The notes beneath the pieces were generated by a model. The model did no database searches and was not told the origin of the DNA. It was given only the letters and a program-made list of their open reading frames with translations. DNA of 64,000 nt from an uncultured Desulfovibrionaceae bacterium (GTDB lineage: Bacteria; Desulfobacterota; Desulfovibrionia; Desulfovibrionales; Desulfovibrionaceae), in the NCBI GenBank assembly GCA_949299515.1, contig CASGAP010000008.1, positions 17,472 to 81,471 on the forward strand, in the 5' to 3' direction. The position numbers and the translations under genes were made by a program. This document shows positions 63,909-64,000 of the stretch, piece by piece. How positions within the stretch are numbered: position 1 is the stretch's first letter; every line of letters starts with the position of its first letter.

Positions 63909-64000
63909 AATATCATAGAATAAGTAACTATAAGATTAAAAAAATTATTAAATGCTTTGCAGAAGATTTAACTGCCACATCTACAAGCAATTTATTGGGC

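Overview
The window reads as chromosomal DNA of a Gram-negative, flagellated, anaerobic sulfonate- or sulfite-metabolising bacterium of the Desulfovibrionaceae type, with moderate to low GC and AT-rich intergenic spacers. The evidence is gene content and order: tRNA-Thr/Tyr/Gly-tuf-rpmG-tRNA-Trp-secE-nusG-rplKAJL, an infB operon, a BamA with an extra N-terminal domain, TatBC next to his genes, a glycyl radical enzyme, a putative sulfolactate sulfo-lyase with a TRAP transporter, and two exporters of families linked to sulfite or sulfate. A gut taurine/sulfolactate respirer related to Bilophila or Taurinivorans would fit, but that is inference.

Layout. 1-6.4 kb: partial SDR gene, IclR regulator and a divergent glycyl-radical-enzyme operon (activase, enzyme, cupin, orphan periplasmic binding protein) of unknown substrate. 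6.6-10.6 kb: hybrid histidine kinase, diguanylate cyclase and a glycosyltransferase-like gene. 10.6-15.9 kb: one leftward operon lepB-rimO-META protein-thiD-dsrE-pfpI. 16-18.1 kb: a repeat-rich beta-helix-like protein behind a sigma-28 promoter, then a lone SRA-like domain protein. 18.4-23.9 kb: leftward translation block (rplL, rplJ, rplA, rplK, nusG, secE, rpmG, tuf and four tRNAs), not followed by rpoBC. 24-30.2 kb: bamA, lolD, lolC/E, lysS. 30.3-33.5 kb: guaBA with a likely leader attenuator. 33.5-35.8 kb: extragenic palindromes, a HARE-HTH/nuclease-like protein and an EamA transporter. 35.9-39.3 kb: tatB-tatC-hisB-lipoprotein-hisA. 39.4-40.8 kb: sigma-28-driven flgM and prmC. 41.2-43 kb: a YeiH/PSE-family transporter. 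43.1-48.5 kb: rimP-nusA-ylxR-infB. 48.6-53.4 kb: CgeB-like glycosyltransferase, HI0933-type flavoprotein, serine acetyltransferase and a signal-peptidase-like membrane protein. 53.4-53.9 kb: guanidine-I riboswitch plus Gdx/SMR exporter. 55-62.9 kb: GntR-controlled putative sulfolactate locus. The last 1 kb is AT-rich and mostly non-coding.

The strongest regulatory story is at 55-62 kb. A 14-bp palindrome (ATCTTATATAAGAT) occurs perfectly upstream of the suyA-like gene and upstream of the TRAP operon, and with one mismatch in the gntR promoter; in the suyA and gntR promoters it lies between -35 and -10. This defines a self-contained GntR regulon: uptake (DctPQM), C-S cleavage to pyruvate plus sulfite (SuyAB-like), a 414-residue protein of a family I do not recognise, and a TauE/SafE exporter that could remove sulfite. 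The second is a pair of sigma-28 promoters, one before flgM and one before the beta-helix-like protein, which ties that unknown protein to late flagellar expression.

No rRNA, CRISPR array, prophage, insertion sequence or replication origin was recognised.
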